This document shows positions 4,884 through 5,991 of a DNA stretch of 5,991 nt, one piece after another. Numbering within the stretch: the stretch's first letter is position 1; each line of letters begins with the position of its first letter. Below the pieces are notes generated by a model. The model made no database searches. It was not told where the DNA came from and was given only the letters and a program-made list of their open reading frames with translations. The stretch is from Proteiniphilum sp. Lineage in GTDB: Bacteria; Bacteroidota; Bacteroidia; Bacteroidales; Dysgonomonadaceae. The position numbers and the translations under genes are program-made. The stretch covers positions 1-5,991 of the forward strand of contig JAIRSV010000108.1 of the NCBI GenBank assembly GCA_031255275.1, written 5' to 3'.

Positions 4884-5991
4884 TTACTTCTTAATTACTT
4901 TTTTTGCAATTTCAATCCCCTTTGGCCCCAATAATTGTTTGGCAACCTGTTTGGCAAAATGTTTAGCTATTCCATCGACATTGACTTCCAAGCCGGTAAT
5001 CAATTCTAATGCTTTGCTCTCTTCTTCACTGTCTGTGAAAACTTCAAATAATATTGGCCTGTCTGTGATTTCAGGGAGTATAAAACGTTCATATACCAGT
5101 TCAAATTCCTCCCTGTTTGAAGCGCTTAGATATTCAAAACCCAAATTTTGGGAGTAATTCTTCACAAGTTCCCGGGATTTATTTCCGAAATGGCCGGCTG
5201 CTGCCATGAACGTATCAGCGTCTTCTCCGAATTGCGCCGCTGTATGACTGAATAGACGAAATTCCGCCCCTTTACCGTTATTCACCAGTAGAATTCGCAA
5301 ATTATTTCCAACATGCCTGTTACCGATAGCGTTCAAGTCGTAAAAAAATGCCAAGTCTCCAATGACTCCGTAATACAGTTTGCTTTTGTTCGCAAAAGAG
5401 GCGCCGACCAGGGAAGATACCCCCCCGTCAATACCGAATCCGCCGACATTCGAAGCGGATGTTACAGATTCGGGTAATTCAAAGAGATTCCATGTACGCA
5501 GACTGTTTAAAATACCAAAATGTACGGTTGAATTTTCAGGTATGCAATGCGCCAGTTTGGATGCCAGCCATACGTTGGAGAACGGAAGTTCCGGGATTTT
5601 ACTTCTGGTCTCGTTGAGTTGATTTTTGCAAAAATGCAGATAACTGTCATCTCCATTTTCGCCGCTTTGTGAGTAGTATTGAAAGAAAACCTCCTCCGGC
5701 ATTTCGAATACGCATTTCAACCTTTTAAAGGTGTCTCTGATTTCCCCGTCTTCATTCACTCTCCATACTTCTTTCCCCCCTATATTCAAGGCAGGATAGT
5801 CTCCGGTAATTTCGCCGATATGAATCAGCAAATCGGGTTGGGATTCTGATTTATCATACATCCTTTGAGACGCAACAAGAGAATACAAAACCCTGTATTT
5901 TCCGTGGTAACTGCTTGTATGGTCGCAAAAGACAACTGCATTGTGTATGGAACAGAACCTGTCGATTGCATTGACCAGACTGTCACTCATT
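4884..5991 (-). CDS. MenD-like thiamine-diphosphate enzyme, N-terminus outside window
   Basis: The visible 368 residues (plus one base at the edge) resemble the central and C-terminal domains of thiamine-diphosphate enzymes of the MenD type. Residues 1-100 look like the central domain (AVVFCDHTSSYHGKYRVLYS, then LLIHIGEITGDYPA). The cofactor domain shows NVGGFGIDGGVSSLVGASFA (181-200), the MenD-like GDLAFFYDLN (211-220) and LLVNNGKGAEFRLF (234-247); Asp212 and the NN at 237-238 would hold Mg and diphosphate. Full MenD-like proteins have about 550 residues, so some 180 residues of the catalytic-glutamate (PYR) domain should lie beyond 5991; the Met at 5988-5990 is probably internal. The C-terminus has an extra Lys-rich helical stretch (about 335-368). 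Its higher AT content and sequence style suggest a polysaccharide cluster homologue rather than housekeeping menaquinone MenD, but the substrate is unknown. Confidence 0.78.
   Translation of the reverse strand, partial: MSDSLVNAIDRFCSIHNAVVFCDHTSSYHGKYRVLYSLVASQRMYDKSESQPDLLIHIGEITGDYPALNIGGKEVWRVNEDGEIRDTFKRLKCVFEMPEEVFFQYYSQSGENGDDSYLHFCKNQLNETRSKIPELPFSNVWLASKLAHCIPENSTVHFGILNSLRTWNLFELPESVTSASNVGGFGIDGGVSSLVGASFANKSKLYYGVIGDLAFFYDLNAIGNRHVGNNLRILLVNNGKGAEFRLFSHTAAQFGEDADTFMAAAGHFGNKSRELVKNYSQNLGFEYLSASNREEFELVYERFILPEITDRPILFEVFTDSEEESKALELITGLEVNVDGIAKHFAKQVAKQLLGPKGIEIAKKVIKK

Noticed and set aside
1..5991. tRNA or rRNA genes
   Set aside because: I found no TTCRANNC-type T-loop with matching acceptor stem and no rRNA-like segment on either strand by eye.

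Overview
This window looks like chromosomal DNA from a Bacteroidota species, most likely of the order Bacteroidales. The signs are the Bacteroidales-type FtsE, a TlpA-type lipoprotein of the subgroup seen beside it, a DUF3575 protein next to a DUF3868/OmpA-like protein, starts without Shine-Dalgarno sequences, and one promoter fitting the Bacteroidetes -33/-7 pattern. The species cannot be fixed from the sequence. Every convincing gene lies on the minus strand, so transcription runs from high to low coordinates.

Layout from right to left. At 4884-5991 is the 3' part of a MenD-like thiamine-diphosphate enzyme whose N-terminal domain lies outside the window; it is more AT-rich than the genes to its left. 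A 434-base gap (4450-4883) follows, with a REP-like palindrome, a second hairpin and a good promoter for the next operon. That operon encodes two envelope proteins 10 bases apart: a DUF3575 putative outer-membrane protein with a GTG start (3856-4449) and a secreted DUF3868/OmpA-like/TPR protein (2238-3845). Such pairs are typical of fimbrillin (Mfa/FimA-type) loci, but no fimbrillin gene follows here. Next is a 175-base gap with a long inverted repeat whose arms pair best as minus-strand RNA. Then come a small VanZ-family membrane protein (1688-2062), a TlpA-like thioredoxin-fold lipoprotein (960-1613) and FtsE (282-953); the last two are 6 bases apart and probably cotranscribed. The left edge (1-147) is an array of exact 21-base units full of inverted repeats.

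The theme is the cell envelope: division and ABC-ATPase function, periplasmic redox, outer-membrane and peptidoglycan-associated proteins, and perhaps surface glycan synthesis. No unmistakably new system is visible. The points most worth a second look are the structured inverted repeat with a small coding-like frame at 2100-2211, the 21-base array, and the DUF3575/DUF3868 pair without fimbrillins.
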